64,000 bases of DNA from ZC4RG30 sp046347045 (GTDB taxonomy: Bacteria > Pseudomonadota > Gammaproteobacteria > Steroidobacterales > Steroidobacteraceae), in contig JAXMGX010000013.1 in the NCBI GenBank assembly GCA_046347045.1, positions 84,201-148,200 on the forward strand. Direction: 5' to 3'. The notes beneath the pieces were generated by a model, which saw only the letters and a program-made list of their open reading frames with translations, searched no databases and had not been told where the DNA came from. Shown here piece by piece: positions 31,164-41,244 of this stretch (the first letter of the stretch is position 1; every line of letters starts with the position of its first letter). A program made the translations under genes and the position numbers.

Positions 31164-32161
31164 CTATTCGGGCTGGATGGCGCTGGCGATGGCCCGCACG
31201 GTATCCGCCGGGACATCGCCGACGACTGTGATGCGGTGGCCGGCGGTCGACAGGCTGTAGGCGGCGGTCGTGCCCATCTGCACCAGCCCCTCGGAGCGGC
31301 GCAGGGTTCCCGGTTGGTCGCTGGCGGCGCCCTCGATGAACACCGAAACCCATGCCTGCGTCGGAGATGATGAAACGGGTCCGCGGGCCCCGGTCGGCCG
31401 CAACCGGCATGTTCGGGAAGGTCTTGACCCGGAACCCCGTCGGCAGCAGCTCCGGTCGCGCGACGAAGTTGGTGCGCACGGTGCCCGGCAACGCCGGCGG
31501 GTCGCGCCGCAGCCAGCGGAATCCCGTGGTGTCGACGTCCGGCTTCAGCAGTTCCTCGTCGACCACGTCGGGCAGCGACATGCTGATGAACGATATCTCG
31601 GCGATGACTTCACCGGTGGCGGCCACCAGCTGGGTGCGCACCGGCATGCTGGTCTTCTCGTCGATCCAGTAGCGGTATCCGTAGCGCAGGGAGTCGCGCG
31701 GCTCGACGGTGACCAGCCGTGCCATGAAGCCCCGCACGCGCACGGGCTGGTCGGAACTGCGCAGCTGGTAGTACTTCTCGGTGTCGGCGTCGACGCCATA
31801 CAGCGCCGTGATGTAGCCACTGGCCCGGGCGCGGTCCTCCACCAGCACGACCTTGCGGTCGGGGAAGTACCACACGGCCTCGGATCCATTGCGCACGAAC
31901 TCGCGCCCCGAACCATCGGTGGAGATCAGCCGCTCGGTCATGCGGCCATCGCGCATGCGATGGATGATGCGCCAGGTTTCGCGGCGCTGGCCGATCTGCT
32001 GCACGAAGACGCCGTCGTAGTTGCGGCGGGCCAGCGGACGGTTCATGTGGCCGATGTAGCCGCGAACGCGAGGCCTGGCCCGCGCCCACGGGCAATGCCA
32101 GCACCGCCAGCAGGCAGGCCGCCGCCACACGCACCACCTTTGCCCCCGTGGAAACAGCCAT
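31164..32161 (-). pseudogene. rseB: Sigma-E regulatory protein RseB/MucB, two apparent frameshifts
   Basis: Periplasmic protein that shields RseA and senses mislocalised lipoproteins or LPS. Signal peptide from the ATG at 32161 (MAVSTGAKVVRVAAACLLAV, ending AGQA), then RRNYDGVFVQQIGQRRETWR in a second frame, then SVFIEGAASDQPG to IQPE in a third. The shifts lie near 32060 and at the CCC run 31349-31351. Removing one base at each restores a standard RseB of about 330 residues. It follows rseA with a TGATG overlap. Confidence 0.8.
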
Positions 32162-32841
32162 CAGCGTCGCGCGCCGACCTCGGCCGCCGTCATTTCCACC
32201 GCATCCTGCGTGAGATCGAAGCCGCCACCCATCACCGAGGACAGCGGCGCGAGTCGCACCGCCGAGACGGCCACATCGCTGTGCTCCGCCACGTAGTTGA
32301 ACAGCGGCGCCGTACGGCGCGCCGGGGAATCATCGACCGGCGTGGTGTAGCTGGGGGGTGCCGATTCACGCGCCAGCAACACGGGTGCGGGCGTGGACGC
32401 CTGCAGCGCGGGCGCGACGGACTCGACCGGCGCAGTCTGCCGTGCCATCTGCACGGGGGCGTCGGCCGGCGCCATCTGGCGCACCAGCACCAGGGACACC
32501 AGCGCGACGCCGGCCGCTATGGCCCCACCCAGCGCACCACGACGCCACAGCGATGTCCTGCGGCCCGAGTCGGTCGCGGCCACCCCGTGGCTTTCTCCAC
32601 CGGCCGGCAGGTCCACCTCGGACACGAGCCTGGCGCGCACCTTGGCCGCCAGGTCGACCTGCGGCAACGCCGACGCCAGGGGTTCTCCGCGGACGCAGGC
32701 ACCGATGAGCGCATAGCGCCCCCAGGTTGCCCGCAGCGCGGGATCCTTCAGCGCCCGCCGGATGACCATCTCGGCCTGCTCGCGCGGCAATTCGCCATCG
32801 AAGAGTGCCGACAACTGACTGATCTGTTCCTGCTCGCTCAT
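32161..32841 (-). CDS. rseA: Anti-sigma-E factor RseA/MucA
   Basis: Single-pass inner-membrane protein that sequesters RpoE until cleaved by regulated proteolysis. 226 residues: N-terminal anti-sigma domain (QLSALFDGELPREQAEMVIR, WGRYALIGACVRGE), a transmembrane helix near 105-122 (LGGAIAAGVALVSLVLV) and a Pro/Ala-rich periplasmic tail. Its ATG overlaps the rpoE stop by 4 bases. Neither the RseP nor a DegS-type protease gene is in the window. Confidence 0.92.
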   Translation of the reverse strand: MSEQEQISQLSALFDGELPREQAEMVIRRALKDPALRATWGRYALIGACVRGEPLASALPQVDLAAKVRARLVSEVDLPAGGESHGVAATDSGRRTSLWRRGALGGAIAAGVALVSLVLVRQMAPADAPVQMARQTAPVESVAPALQASTPAPVLLARESAPPSYTTPVDDSPARRTAPLFNYVAEHSDVAVSAVRLAPLSSVMGGGFDLTQDAVEMTAAEVGARR

Positions 32842-33446
32842 CCCAACTCCTCAGCCCGGCCCAGCCCACCTTCAAAGACTTCCGACAAGCGCTTGTCGAT
32901 GGCTTCCCGCGCGCGAAAAATTCTGCTTCGAACCGTGCCCACCGGGCAATCCATCGCCAGCGCGATGTCCTCGTAACTCAACCCTTCGAGCTCCCGCAGC
33001 ACGATCGCCGTGCGCAGGTCTTCGGGCAACGCCTCGATCGCCTGGTTCACGGTCGTGCGAATCTCCTCGGTCTGCAGCAGGCTTTCGGGAGTTTCGGCAT
33101 CCGCAAGGCGCATCTGCATCGAGTTGGATTCCTCCACGCTCTGCAGGTCGAGGTCGAATTCAACCGGGCTGCGGTCGCGCGAGACGATGGCGTTCTTCGC
33201 GGTATTGATGGCGATGCGATACAGCCAGGTATAGAAAGCGCTGTCCCCGCGAAACTGGGGAATCGCCCGATATGCCTTGATGAATGCTTCCTGTGCCACG
33301 TCTTCCGCGTCCGCTGGATCCCGCAGGTAGCGGGTCACGAGTTTCACGACCTTGTGCTGGTACTTGCGCACCAGCAGGTCGAAGGCGGTCTTGTCGCCCT
33401 TCTGGACGCGCTGAACCAGCCCGAGATCACCCGTGTCCACGCTCAT
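32838..33446 (-). CDS. rpoE: RNA polymerase sigma-E factor (RpoE/AlgU)
   Basis: ECF sigma factor for envelope stress. 202 residues: region 2 with FDLLVRKYQHKVVKLVTRYL, DAEDVAQEAFIKAYRAIPQF and SAFYTWLYRIAINTAKN; region 4 with LPEDLRTAIVLRELEGLSYE and CPVGTVRSRIFRAREAI. ATG at 33446 (MSVDTGDLGLVQRVQKGDK) gives the usual length; the longer frame to 33884 is rejected. A sigma-E-type promoter lies 49 bases upstream, so it is probably autoregulated. Confidence 0.97.
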   Translation of the reverse strand: MSVDTGDLGLVQRVQKGDKTAFDLLVRKYQHKVVKLVTRYLRDPADAEDVAQEAFIKAYRAIPQFRGDSAFYTWLYRIAINTAKNAIVSRDRSPVEFDLDLQSVEESNSMQMRLADAETPESLLQTEEIRTTVNQAIEALPEDLRTAIVLRELEGLSYEDIALAMDCPVGTVRSRIFRAREAIDKRLSEVFEGGLGRAEELG

Positions 33447-33494
33447 CCGCAAGCCCTGGGCCCCCGCGCAGGCAGAAGCCCGGCATGCTGGCAA

Positions 33495-33522
33495 TATGGA
33501 CCCCGGAACCGGCTGAAAGTTC
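33495..33522 (-). promoter_or_regulatory. Probable sigma-E-dependent promoter of rpoE
   Basis: On the minus strand: GAACTT (33522-33517), 16 bases, TCCATA (33500-33495). This matches the sigma-E/AlgU consensus GAACTT-N16/17-TCtga/TCcaa well in the -35 box and partly in the -10. Predicted transcription start is about 40 bases before the rpoE ATG, consistent with autoregulation known for the family. Confidence 0.6.
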
Positions 33523-33598
33523 GGCCCGGCGCGCGGTTTGAGGGCAATTTCCCGCACTCGATCACTAAGTGGTCCGTTCTGGTGGCTGGGGGGCAAGT

Positions 33599-34012
33599 CT
33601 ACCGCAGTAACTCCGGCCCCGTTTCTTCGCTGGCCGGCGCCCGCTGCAGCCAGCGGACCAGCGCCGCACGGTCGCCGGCGCAAAGGATTCCCGGCCCCAG
33701 CAGCAGCCTCAGGCGCCGTCCATCGCGCGCGCGCAGCGCCAGCAGGACATGAGGCCCGAGGCGCAGGCTGCAGGGCCTCGGGAACGCTTCCACCTCGGTG
33801 CCTTTCCCCCGCAGGAGGATCCAGCCGTCGGTCTGCAGCACCAGCGTCACCGGCATCGTGCCGCCACCGTGGTGAAGCTGCCACAGCCCCCAGGCAAAGG
33901 CGCCGACACCGAACAGGACCACTGCCGCAGGCAGCAGTGAGCCGCGATATTGCAGCCCGCAGGCCTGCGCGAAACCACCCGCCAGCACGACGCAGCCGAC
34001 CTGCAGCGGCAC
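33599..34012 (-). CDS. ygfX: YgfX/CptA-like membrane protein
   Basis: 137 residues from a GTG at 34012. Two hydrophobic segments (VGCVVLAGGFAQACGL and PAAVVLFGVGAFAWGLWQL) precede a soluble part with LVLQTDGWILLRGKG and RDGRRLRLLLGPGILCAG, the layout of YgfX. YgfX and SdhE are neighbours in many gammaproteobacteria, where YgfX was described as the membrane toxin partner of SdhE/CptB. The start is doubtful: the frame is open upstream and the homologous region seems to begin about ten residues earlier with no start codon. Confidence 0.6.
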   Translation of the reverse strand: MPLQVGCVVLAGGFAQACGLQYRGSLLPAAVVLFGVGAFAWGLWQLHHGGGTMPVTLVLQTDGWILLRGKGTEVEAFPRPCSLRLGPHVLLALRARDGRRLRLLLGPGILCAGDRAALVRWLQRAPASEETGPELLR

Positions 34013-34064
34013 CCGGGAAGAACGGACGGATATTTCGACGCAGCCCGGGCCGGGCTGCCCGTGC

Positions 34065-34382
34065 TCAGGACTGGCGGGTACCGCCGCCCGGCGCGCCCGG
34101 GCCTCGCGCGCCGGCGGACCCGCCGCCAGTGCGCCGCGCAGACAGTCCGCGCAGCACTGCCAGCACCGGCTCCAGCGTGATGTCGGTGGCATCTGCATGT
34201 CCCAGCAGATACGACGCGAGTTCGGGATCGGGCAACTCGAGTAATCGCGCGAAGGCGTCACGATCGGCGCTGTCGGCGGCGGCCCAGTGCTGGTCCAGGT
34301 ATTCCCGCAGCAGCAGGTCGAGTTCCTTCATGCCGCGGCGGCAGCGCCAGGCCAGTCGCCCCCGCTGCGCCGGGTCTTCCAT
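34065..34382 (-). CDS. sdhE: FAD assembly factor SdhE
   Basis: Promotes covalent FAD attachment to SdhA. 105 residues: RGRLAWRCRRGMKELDLLLREY contains the RGxxE motif required in the family, and LLELPDPELASYLLGH is typical. The Gly-rich tail (from about residue 82) is longer than in E. coli SdhE (88 residues). It lies 2 bases after sdhB, so it is expressed with the enzyme it matures. Confidence 0.92.
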   Translation of the reverse strand: MEDPAQRGRLAWRCRRGMKELDLLLREYLDQHWAAADSADRDAFARLLELPDPELASYLLGHADATDITLEPVLAVLRGLSARRTGGGSAGARGPGAPGGGTRQS

Positions 34383-34384
34383 GG

Positions 34385-35173
34385 TCAGTTGCGGCGCTGG
34401 TCGATCATCCGCTTGATGTCGGCGATCGCGCGCGCGGGATTGAGGTCCTTCGGGCAGGCCTCGGTGCAGTTCATGATCGTGTGGCAGCGGTACAGCCGGA
34501 AGGGATCTTCCAGCGCGTCGAGACGCTCGCCGGTGGCGTCGTCGCGGCTGTCGATGATCCAGCGATACGCCGCCAGCAGCGCGGCGGGACCCAGGTAACG
34601 GTCGGAGTTCCACCAGTAGCTCGGGCACGAGGTGGAGCAGCAGGCGCACAGGATGCACGCCGAGGGACGGTCGATCTTCTCCTGGTCTTCCTTCGACTGC
34701 AGCCGTTCGCGATCCGGCGGCGCCGGCGAGCGCGTCGTCAGCCACGGCTTCACGGCCGCGTACTGCGCGTAGAACTGCGTGAGGTCGGGGATGAGGTCCT
34801 TGACCACCGGCATGTGCGGCAGCGGATAGATGTTGACCGTGGCGCCCTTCACGTCGACGCAGGCGCGCGTGCAGGCCAGCGTGTTCACGCCGTCGATGTT
34901 CATCGCGCAGCTGCCGCAGATGCCTTCGCGGCACGAGCGTCGGAACGACAGCGTGGGGTCGATCTCGTTCTTGATCTTGATGAGCGCGTCGAGGACCATC
35001 GGGCCGCAGCTGGCCATGTCCACTTCGTAGCTGTCGACGCGCGGGTTCTCGCCGCTGTCGGGGTCGAAGCGGTAGATCCGGAAGGTGCGCGGCTTTTTCG
35101 CGCCGGCAGGCGCCTTGAAGACCTTGCCGTCCTTCTTGATCCGCGAATTCTCGGGAAGTGTCAGCTGTACCAT
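34385..35173 (-). CDS. sdhB: Succinate dehydrogenase iron-sulfur subunit
   Basis: 262 residues carrying the three electron-transfer clusters: [2Fe-2S] in SFRRSCREGICGSCAMNIDG with a later Cys, and C-terminal [4Fe-4S] and [3Fe-4S] sites in ACILCACCSTSCPSYWWN and CTEACPKDLNPARAI. It links SdhA FAD to quinone in complex II. It follows sdhA by 9 bases. Confidence 0.97.
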   Translation of the reverse strand: MVQLTLPENSRIKKDGKVFKAPAGAKKPRTFRIYRFDPDSGENPRVDSYEVDMASCGPMVLDALIKIKNEIDPTLSFRRSCREGICGSCAMNIDGVNTLACTRACVDVKGATVNIYPLPHMPVVKDLIPDLTQFYAQYAAVKPWLTTRSPAPPDRERLQSKEDQEKIDRPSACILCACCSTSCPSYWWNSDRYLGPAALLAAYRWIIDSRDDATGERLDALEDPFRLYRCHTIMNCTEACPKDLNPARAIADIKRMIDQRRN

Positions 35174-35182
35174 GGGCTTTCT

Positions 35183-36958
35183 CTAGTACGTCCTGGCCTT
35201 CAGCGGCACCGTTTCCACGTCGCTGGTCAGCGTGTTCAGGTGCACGGGCCGGTAGTCGATCTTCGTGGCGCCGGCGGTGTCCACCCAGCTCAGCGTGTGC
35301 TTGAGCCAGTTCACGTCGTCACGGTTGGGGAAATCCTCGCGCGCATGAGCGCCGCGGCTCTCGTGGCGGTTTTCGGCCGACACGATCGTGGCGGTGGCCT
35401 GCAGCAGCAGGTTTTCCAGCTCCATCGTCTCGATGAGGTCCGTGTTCCACACCAGGCTGCGGTCGGTGACCTTCACCTGCGAGAAGCTGGCGAAGGTGCT
35501 GGCGAGCTTGCCGACGCCCTCCTGCAGTGACGACGCCGTGCGGAATACCGCCGCGTCGCGCTGCATCGTGCGCTGCATTTCCAGTCGGATCTGCGCGGTG
35601 GGACGCTCGCCGTTGGCATTGCGCAGCTTGTCGAGGCGCGACAGCGCGGGTTCACTGCTGTCGGCGGCCAGCGGCTTGTGCGGCTGGCGGGGCTTCACCA
35701 CCGTGGCGCAGTGGCGCGCGGCCTCGCGACCGAACACCACGAGGTCGAGCAGCGAGTTCGAACCCAGGCGGTTGGCGCCATGCACCGACACGCAGGCCGC
35801 CTCGCCCACGGCCATCAGGCCCGGCACCACGGTGTCCTTCGAATCCTTCACCACCTCGCCGTGGTAATTGCACGGCACGCCGCCCATGTTGTAGTGCACG
35901 GTGGGCAGCACGGGGATGGGCTCGCGGTTCACGTCGACGCCGGCGAATATGCGAGAGGTTTCTGCGATGCCGGGCAGCTTCTCGTGGATCACCTCGGGGC
36001 CGAGGTGTTCCAGGTGCAGGAAGATGTGGTCGGCGTGCTCGCCCACGCCGCGTCCCTCGCGGATCTCCATGGTCATGGCGCGGCTGACAACATCGCGCGA
36101 GGCCAGGTTCTTGGCGTTGGGCGCATAGCGCTCCATGAACGCCTCGCCCTTGGAATTCGTGAGGTAGCCGCCCTCGCCCCGCGCACCCTCGGTGATGAGG
36201 CAGCCCGAGCCGTAGATGCCCGTGGGATGGAACTGCACGAACTCCATGTCCTGCATGGGCAGGCCGGCGCGCAGCACCATGCCGCCGCCGTCGCCGGTGC
36301 AGGTGTGCGCCGAGGTGCACGAGAAGTACGCGCGGCCATAGCCACCGGTGGCCAGGATGGTCATGTGCGCGCGGAAGCGGTGCAGCGCGCCCGTGGCCAG
36401 TTCCAGCGCGATCACGCCGCGGCACTGGCCGTCCTCCATGATCAGGTCGATGGCGAAGAACTCGATGTAGAACTCCGCCTCGTGCTTCAGCGACTGCTGG
36501 TACAGCGTGTGCAGCATGGCGTGGCCGGTGCGGTCGGCCGCGGCGCAGGTGCGCTGCGCGATGCCCTTGCCGTAGTTGGTGGTCATGCCGCCGAAGGGGC
36601 GCTGGTAGATGCGGCCCTGCGGCGTGCGCGAGAACGGCACGCCGTAGTGCTCGAGCTCGATCACCGCGGCGGGGGCTTCCTTGCACATGAACTCGATGGC
36701 GTCCTGGTCGCCCAGCCAGTCCGAACCCTTGACGGTGTCGTACATGTGCCAGCGCCAGTCGTCCTCGCCCATGTTGGCGAGCGCGGCGCTGATGCCGCCC
36801 TGCGCCGCCACCGTGTGGCTGCGCGTGGGGAACACCTTGGTGATGCAGGCCGTGGACAGGCCCGCTTCGGCAAGGCCGAGTGTGGCGCGCAGGCCGGCGC
36901 CGCCGGCGCCGATCACGATGACATCATGGGTGTGGTCGATGAAGGAATAGGCGGACAT
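35183..36958 (-). CDS. sdhA: Succinate dehydrogenase flavoprotein subunit
   Basis: Catalytic subunit oxidising succinate to fumarate. 591 residues: FAD-binding VIVIGAGGAGLRATLGLAEA, the covalent flavin His in SHTVAAQGGISAAL, substrate residues in HPTGIYGSGCLITEGARGEG and the C-terminal capping domain. ATG at 36958 (MSAYSFIDHTHD) gives the standard length; the frame extends upstream through sdhD but is noncoding there. Confidence 0.97.
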   Translation of the reverse strand: MSAYSFIDHTHDVIVIGAGGAGLRATLGLAEAGLSTACITKVFPTRSHTVAAQGGISAALANMGEDDWRWHMYDTVKGSDWLGDQDAIEFMCKEAPAAVIELEHYGVPFSRTPQGRIYQRPFGGMTTNYGKGIAQRTCAAADRTGHAMLHTLYQQSLKHEAEFYIEFFAIDLIMEDGQCRGVIALELATGALHRFRAHMTILATGGYGRAYFSCTSAHTCTGDGGGMVLRAGLPMQDMEFVQFHPTGIYGSGCLITEGARGEGGYLTNSKGEAFMERYAPNAKNLASRDVVSRAMTMEIREGRGVGEHADHIFLHLEHLGPEVIHEKLPGIAETSRIFAGVDVNREPIPVLPTVHYNMGGVPCNYHGEVVKDSKDTVVPGLMAVGEAACVSVHGANRLGSNSLLDLVVFGREAARHCATVVKPRQPHKPLAADSSEPALSRLDKLRNANGERPTAQIRLEMQRTMQRDAAVFRTASSLQEGVGKLASTFASFSQVKVTDRSLVWNTDLIETMELENLLLQATATIVSAENRHESRGAHAREDFPNRDDVNWLKHTLSWVDTAGATKIDYRPVHLNTLTSDVETVPLKARTY

Positions 36959-36966
36959 TGTGCGAC

Positions 36967-37353
36967 CTAGAGTTGCGCCGTGAATGCCACGCGCATCACG
37001 GCGAGCACGCCCACTGCGCCGAGCAGGACGTGCAGGAAAGCGGAAATCACCAGCAGCGTCCTGCGCACGGCGCCGCCGAAATAGTCTTCGATCACCACCT
37101 GCACGCCGAGCTGCGAATGCCAGGCGGCGGCAATCACCAGCAGCACCAGCAGCACCGCATGGCCCAGGCCCGCGACGAAACCCTGCACGCTGGAGAAGGA
37201 GAAGTCGGGCAGGCGCGCCAGCGACACCAGCAGCCAGGGCACCAGCAGCACCAGCGCCAGCGCGGTGAGCCGCTGCACACGCCAGTGGTGCGCACCCTCG
37301 TGCGCCGAACCGCGGCCCAGTACGCGCGACAGTGCCTGTGCCGGATCGCTCAT
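36967..37353 (-). CDS. sdhD: Succinate dehydrogenase membrane anchor SdhD
   Basis: 128 residues, three transmembrane helices (LTALALVLLVPWLLVSLARL, AVLLVLLVIAAAWHSQLGVQ, LLVISAFLHVLLGAVGVLAV) with the haem His in HSQLGVQVVIEDY, the SdhD signature. Its ATG overlaps the sdhC stop (ATGA). It anchors SdhAB and forms part of the quinone site. Confidence 0.92.
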   Translation of the reverse strand: MSDPAQALSRVLGRGSAHEGAHHWRVQRLTALALVLLVPWLLVSLARLPDFSFSSVQGFVAGLGHAVLLVLLVIAAAWHSQLGVQVVIEDYFGGAVRRTLLVISAFLHVLLGAVGVLAVMRVAFTAQL

Positions 37354-37740
37354 GACGCCACCCCGGAAGCGAAGAGTTTCCACAGGACCACCGCCGCTCC
37401 CAGCACGGTGAGCGCGACGACCAGCGCGCCGCTGCGCCGTGCCTGCGCACGCTCCATGCCGAATCCCATGTCCCAGGTCAGGTGGCGGATGCCATTGGCC
37501 AGGTGGTAGCAGAAACCGATGAGGAAGGCGGCGATCAGCAGTCGCCCGCCGATGCTGGCGGCAAATGCGGAAGGCCGCGAAACAGTGCTGGCCTCCCGCG
37601 ACACTGGCGATGAACACCACCAGCAGGATGAGGCCGGCCGCCAGCAGCAGGCCGGTGGCGCGATGCAGTATCGACAGCGCCATCGTGTAGGCGAAGCGGT
37701 AGATCGACAGGTGCGGTGAAAGCGGGCGATTGGCCATCAT
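37350..37740 (-). pseudogene. sdhC: Succinate dehydrogenase cytochrome b556 subunit SdhC, one apparent frameshift
   Basis: The first half reads RPLSPHLSIYRFAYTMALSI, LHRATGLLLAAGLILLVVF (helix 1 with haem/quinone residues); the second half, in another frame, reads FAASIGGRLLIAAFLIGFCY, HLANGIRHLTWDMGFGM (helix 2, haem His) and a third helix. A one-base surplus near 37569 (CC in TTCCGC on the coding strand) separates them; removal gives about 129 residues. As sdhD, A and B are intact, a sequence error is likely. Confidence 0.85.
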
Positions 37741-37746
37741 GGATTC

Positions 37747-37908
37747 CTAGAAATCGATGCAGCGGCCGCGACGTTCCCAGTCCCCGTAGCGGGTGGGTTC
37801 CGGACCCGCAGGTCCGCCCAGTTCGGGCGCCCGGGCCTCCCCCTCCGCTGCAGGCGGTGGTTCCTGGCGCTGGTCGCGCGACAGTTCATCCAAAGGCTGC
37901 ATGGGCAT
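37747..37908 (-). CDS. DUF1674 protein, SdhAF4-type succinate dehydrogenase assembly factor
   Basis: 53 residues with an acidic/Pro-rich N-terminus and the diagnostic C-terminus GPEPTRYGDWERRGRCIDF. This motif defines DUF1674, which includes mitochondrial SDHAF4/Sdh8, a chaperone of flavinylated SdhA. It is the first gene of the sdh operon, 6 bases before sdhC. ATG at 37908 is preferred, with ATG 37902 or GTG 37929 possible. A role in complex II assembly is inferred from family and position. Confidence 0.8.
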   Translation of the reverse strand: MPMQPLDELSRDQRQEPPPAAEGEARAPELGGPAGPEPTRYGDWERRGRCIDF

Positions 37909-37973
37909 GTATTGTGCCAGAATTTGCACGAACCGGCTTCAGTCCCCGCCGGGCGGATAATCCGCGCAACCTC

Positions 37974-38849
37974 ATGCCTGACCTGGCCCTCACCCTCCTC
38001 GATGACCTCGCCGTGCTGGGCGCGCATGGCCCCGACGTGCTGCCCTTCCTTAACGGCCAGCTGTCCCAGGACCTTACCCTGCTGCCGGAACGTGGTTCAC
38101 AGCTGGCGGGGCTCCACAACCCGCAGGGCCGCGTGATCGCCCTCGTGCGCACGCTGTACCTGGACGACGCCCATGTGCTGCTGGTGCTGCCACGGGAACT
38201 GGCCGACGCCGTGCGCACCCACCTGCAGCGATTCGTGTTCCGGGCGCGGGTGCGCATCGAGGACGCCTCTGCGGCCTGGTGCGCCTATGGCCTCGCGGGT
38301 CCGGATGCCGAAACCGCCTGCAGCACCCGCTTGCACATTTCGCTGGATGCCAGCGGCATGCGCCAGCTGGTGGTGGCCCCGCGCGGCGAACCGATGCCGC
38401 AGAGCCGGGGCGCGCCGCGCGATGAAATGGCGCGCCGAGGACATCGCCGCAGGCATCCCCGAGGTCACCCGTGCGACCTCGGGACTGTGGGTGGCGCAGA
38501 TGCTGAACCTGGACCGGCTTGGTGGCATCTCGTTCGAGAAGGGCTGCTACACCGGGCAGGAAGTCATTGCCCGCGCGCATTTCCGCGGCCAGGTGAAGCG
38601 CCGGATGCAGCGCTTCTTCACCCGCTCCGAGATTCCGTTGCCGCCGGGCGCGAAAGTGCGGCTGCAGGATGGCCGCGCGGCGCAGGTGGTGATGTCGGCT
38701 GAACCGCAGTTCGATGGCCGGGAATTCCTGGCCGTCGCGCCGCTGCCGGGCGCCGCGGCTGGCGCGGGCGCCACGGAGGAAACAGGCAGCCCGGACGCAC
38801 CGCTCTCCCCACCAGCACGCTGCCACTGCCCTACCCGCTGGTGGACTGA
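37974..38849 (+). pseudogene. ygfZ: YgfZ/GcvT-like folate-binding protein, apparent frameshifts
   Basis: Folate-dependent protein for Fe-S cluster enzymes. The start MPDLALTLLDDLAVLGAHG and FLNGQLSQDL are family-like; after a one-base surplus A in the AAA run 38425-38427 the frame continues WRAEDIAAGIPEVTRATSG and DRLGGISFEKGCYTGQEVIA, the YgfZ signature KGCYTGQE. A second shift between about 38760 and 38815 is needed to reach LPLPYPLVD and the stop at 38849. Divergent from the sdh operon, fitting its Fe-S role. Confidence 0.8.
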
Positions 38850-38876
38850 ACCGTACCCTGTGAAGGCCGACGCCTT

Positions 38877-39691
38877 CTACAGGTCGACGCGCTCGACCGC
38901 GCCGGACTCGATGGACTCGCCGAGGAACAAAGGCCCGACGCGGGTGAAGCGCTCCTCGCCGTCGGTGACCAGGAACCGGCGGCTGGTGCACTGGCCTGCT
39001 GGCGCGGCGAGCCCGCGGGTGGCGAGCAAGTCCGCCAGCGCCTCGGCGGTGGTTACCGCCGAATCCACGATGCGGATGCCGGGACCGGCTTCGCGCTGGA
39101 TCACGTCGGCCAGCGGTGGAAAGTGCGTGCAGCCGAGCACCAGCACATCGGGAGCCGCCGCCGGCTGCGCCAGCACTGGCGCGAGATAGCGGCGCGCAGT
39201 GGCCGAAGCGACATCACCCTGCGTCCAGCCTTCTTCCGCCAGCGCGACGAACAGCGTCGCGGGTATCGCCGCGACGCGGGCCTGCGGCATGCGCCGCAGT
39301 ATCTCGCGCTGGTAGGCGCCGCCCCGGACCGTGCCCTCGGTGGCAAGCACGGCGATGCGGCCGGTCTTCGTGGCGGCAACGGCCGCCTCGGCACCGGGCT
39401 CGATCACGCCGATGATGGGCAGCTCCGGATGCGCCGCCTGCAGCGCCGGCAAGGCCGCCGCGGAGGCGGTGTTGCAGGCGATGACCAGCGCCTTGATGCC
39501 GCGCCGCGTGAGCTCATCCACCGCCTGCAGCGCGTAGCGCTCGACGGTGCCGGCGGTCTTGGTGCCATAGGGCAGCCGCGCCGTGTCGCCCAGGTACAGG
39601 AAGCTCTCGCCCGGCAGGCGCGCCAGCAGCGCGCGCAGCACCGTCAGCCCGCCGATGCCCGAATCGAAGACGCCGATCGGAAGCCGGGCGT

Positions 39692-39695
<4 letters not shown>
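38877..39695 (-). CDS. murI: Glutamate racemase
   Basis: Makes D-glutamate for peptidoglycan. 272 residues: PIGVFDSGIGGLTVLRALL, YLGDTARLPYGTK, catalytic Cys in ACNTASAAALPAL and LGCTHFPPLADV. The start is a TTG at 39695 overlapping the lysS stop (TTGA), consistent with coupling to lysS. The gene converges on ygfZ with a 27-base gap. Confidence 0.94.
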
Positions 39696-41242
<1,547 letters not shown>

Positions 41243-41244
41243 GC

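Noticed and set aside
35183..37450. Extended 755-codon sdhA
   Set aside because: The extra N-terminal part overlaps sdhD and sdhC in another frame; homology begins at 36958.
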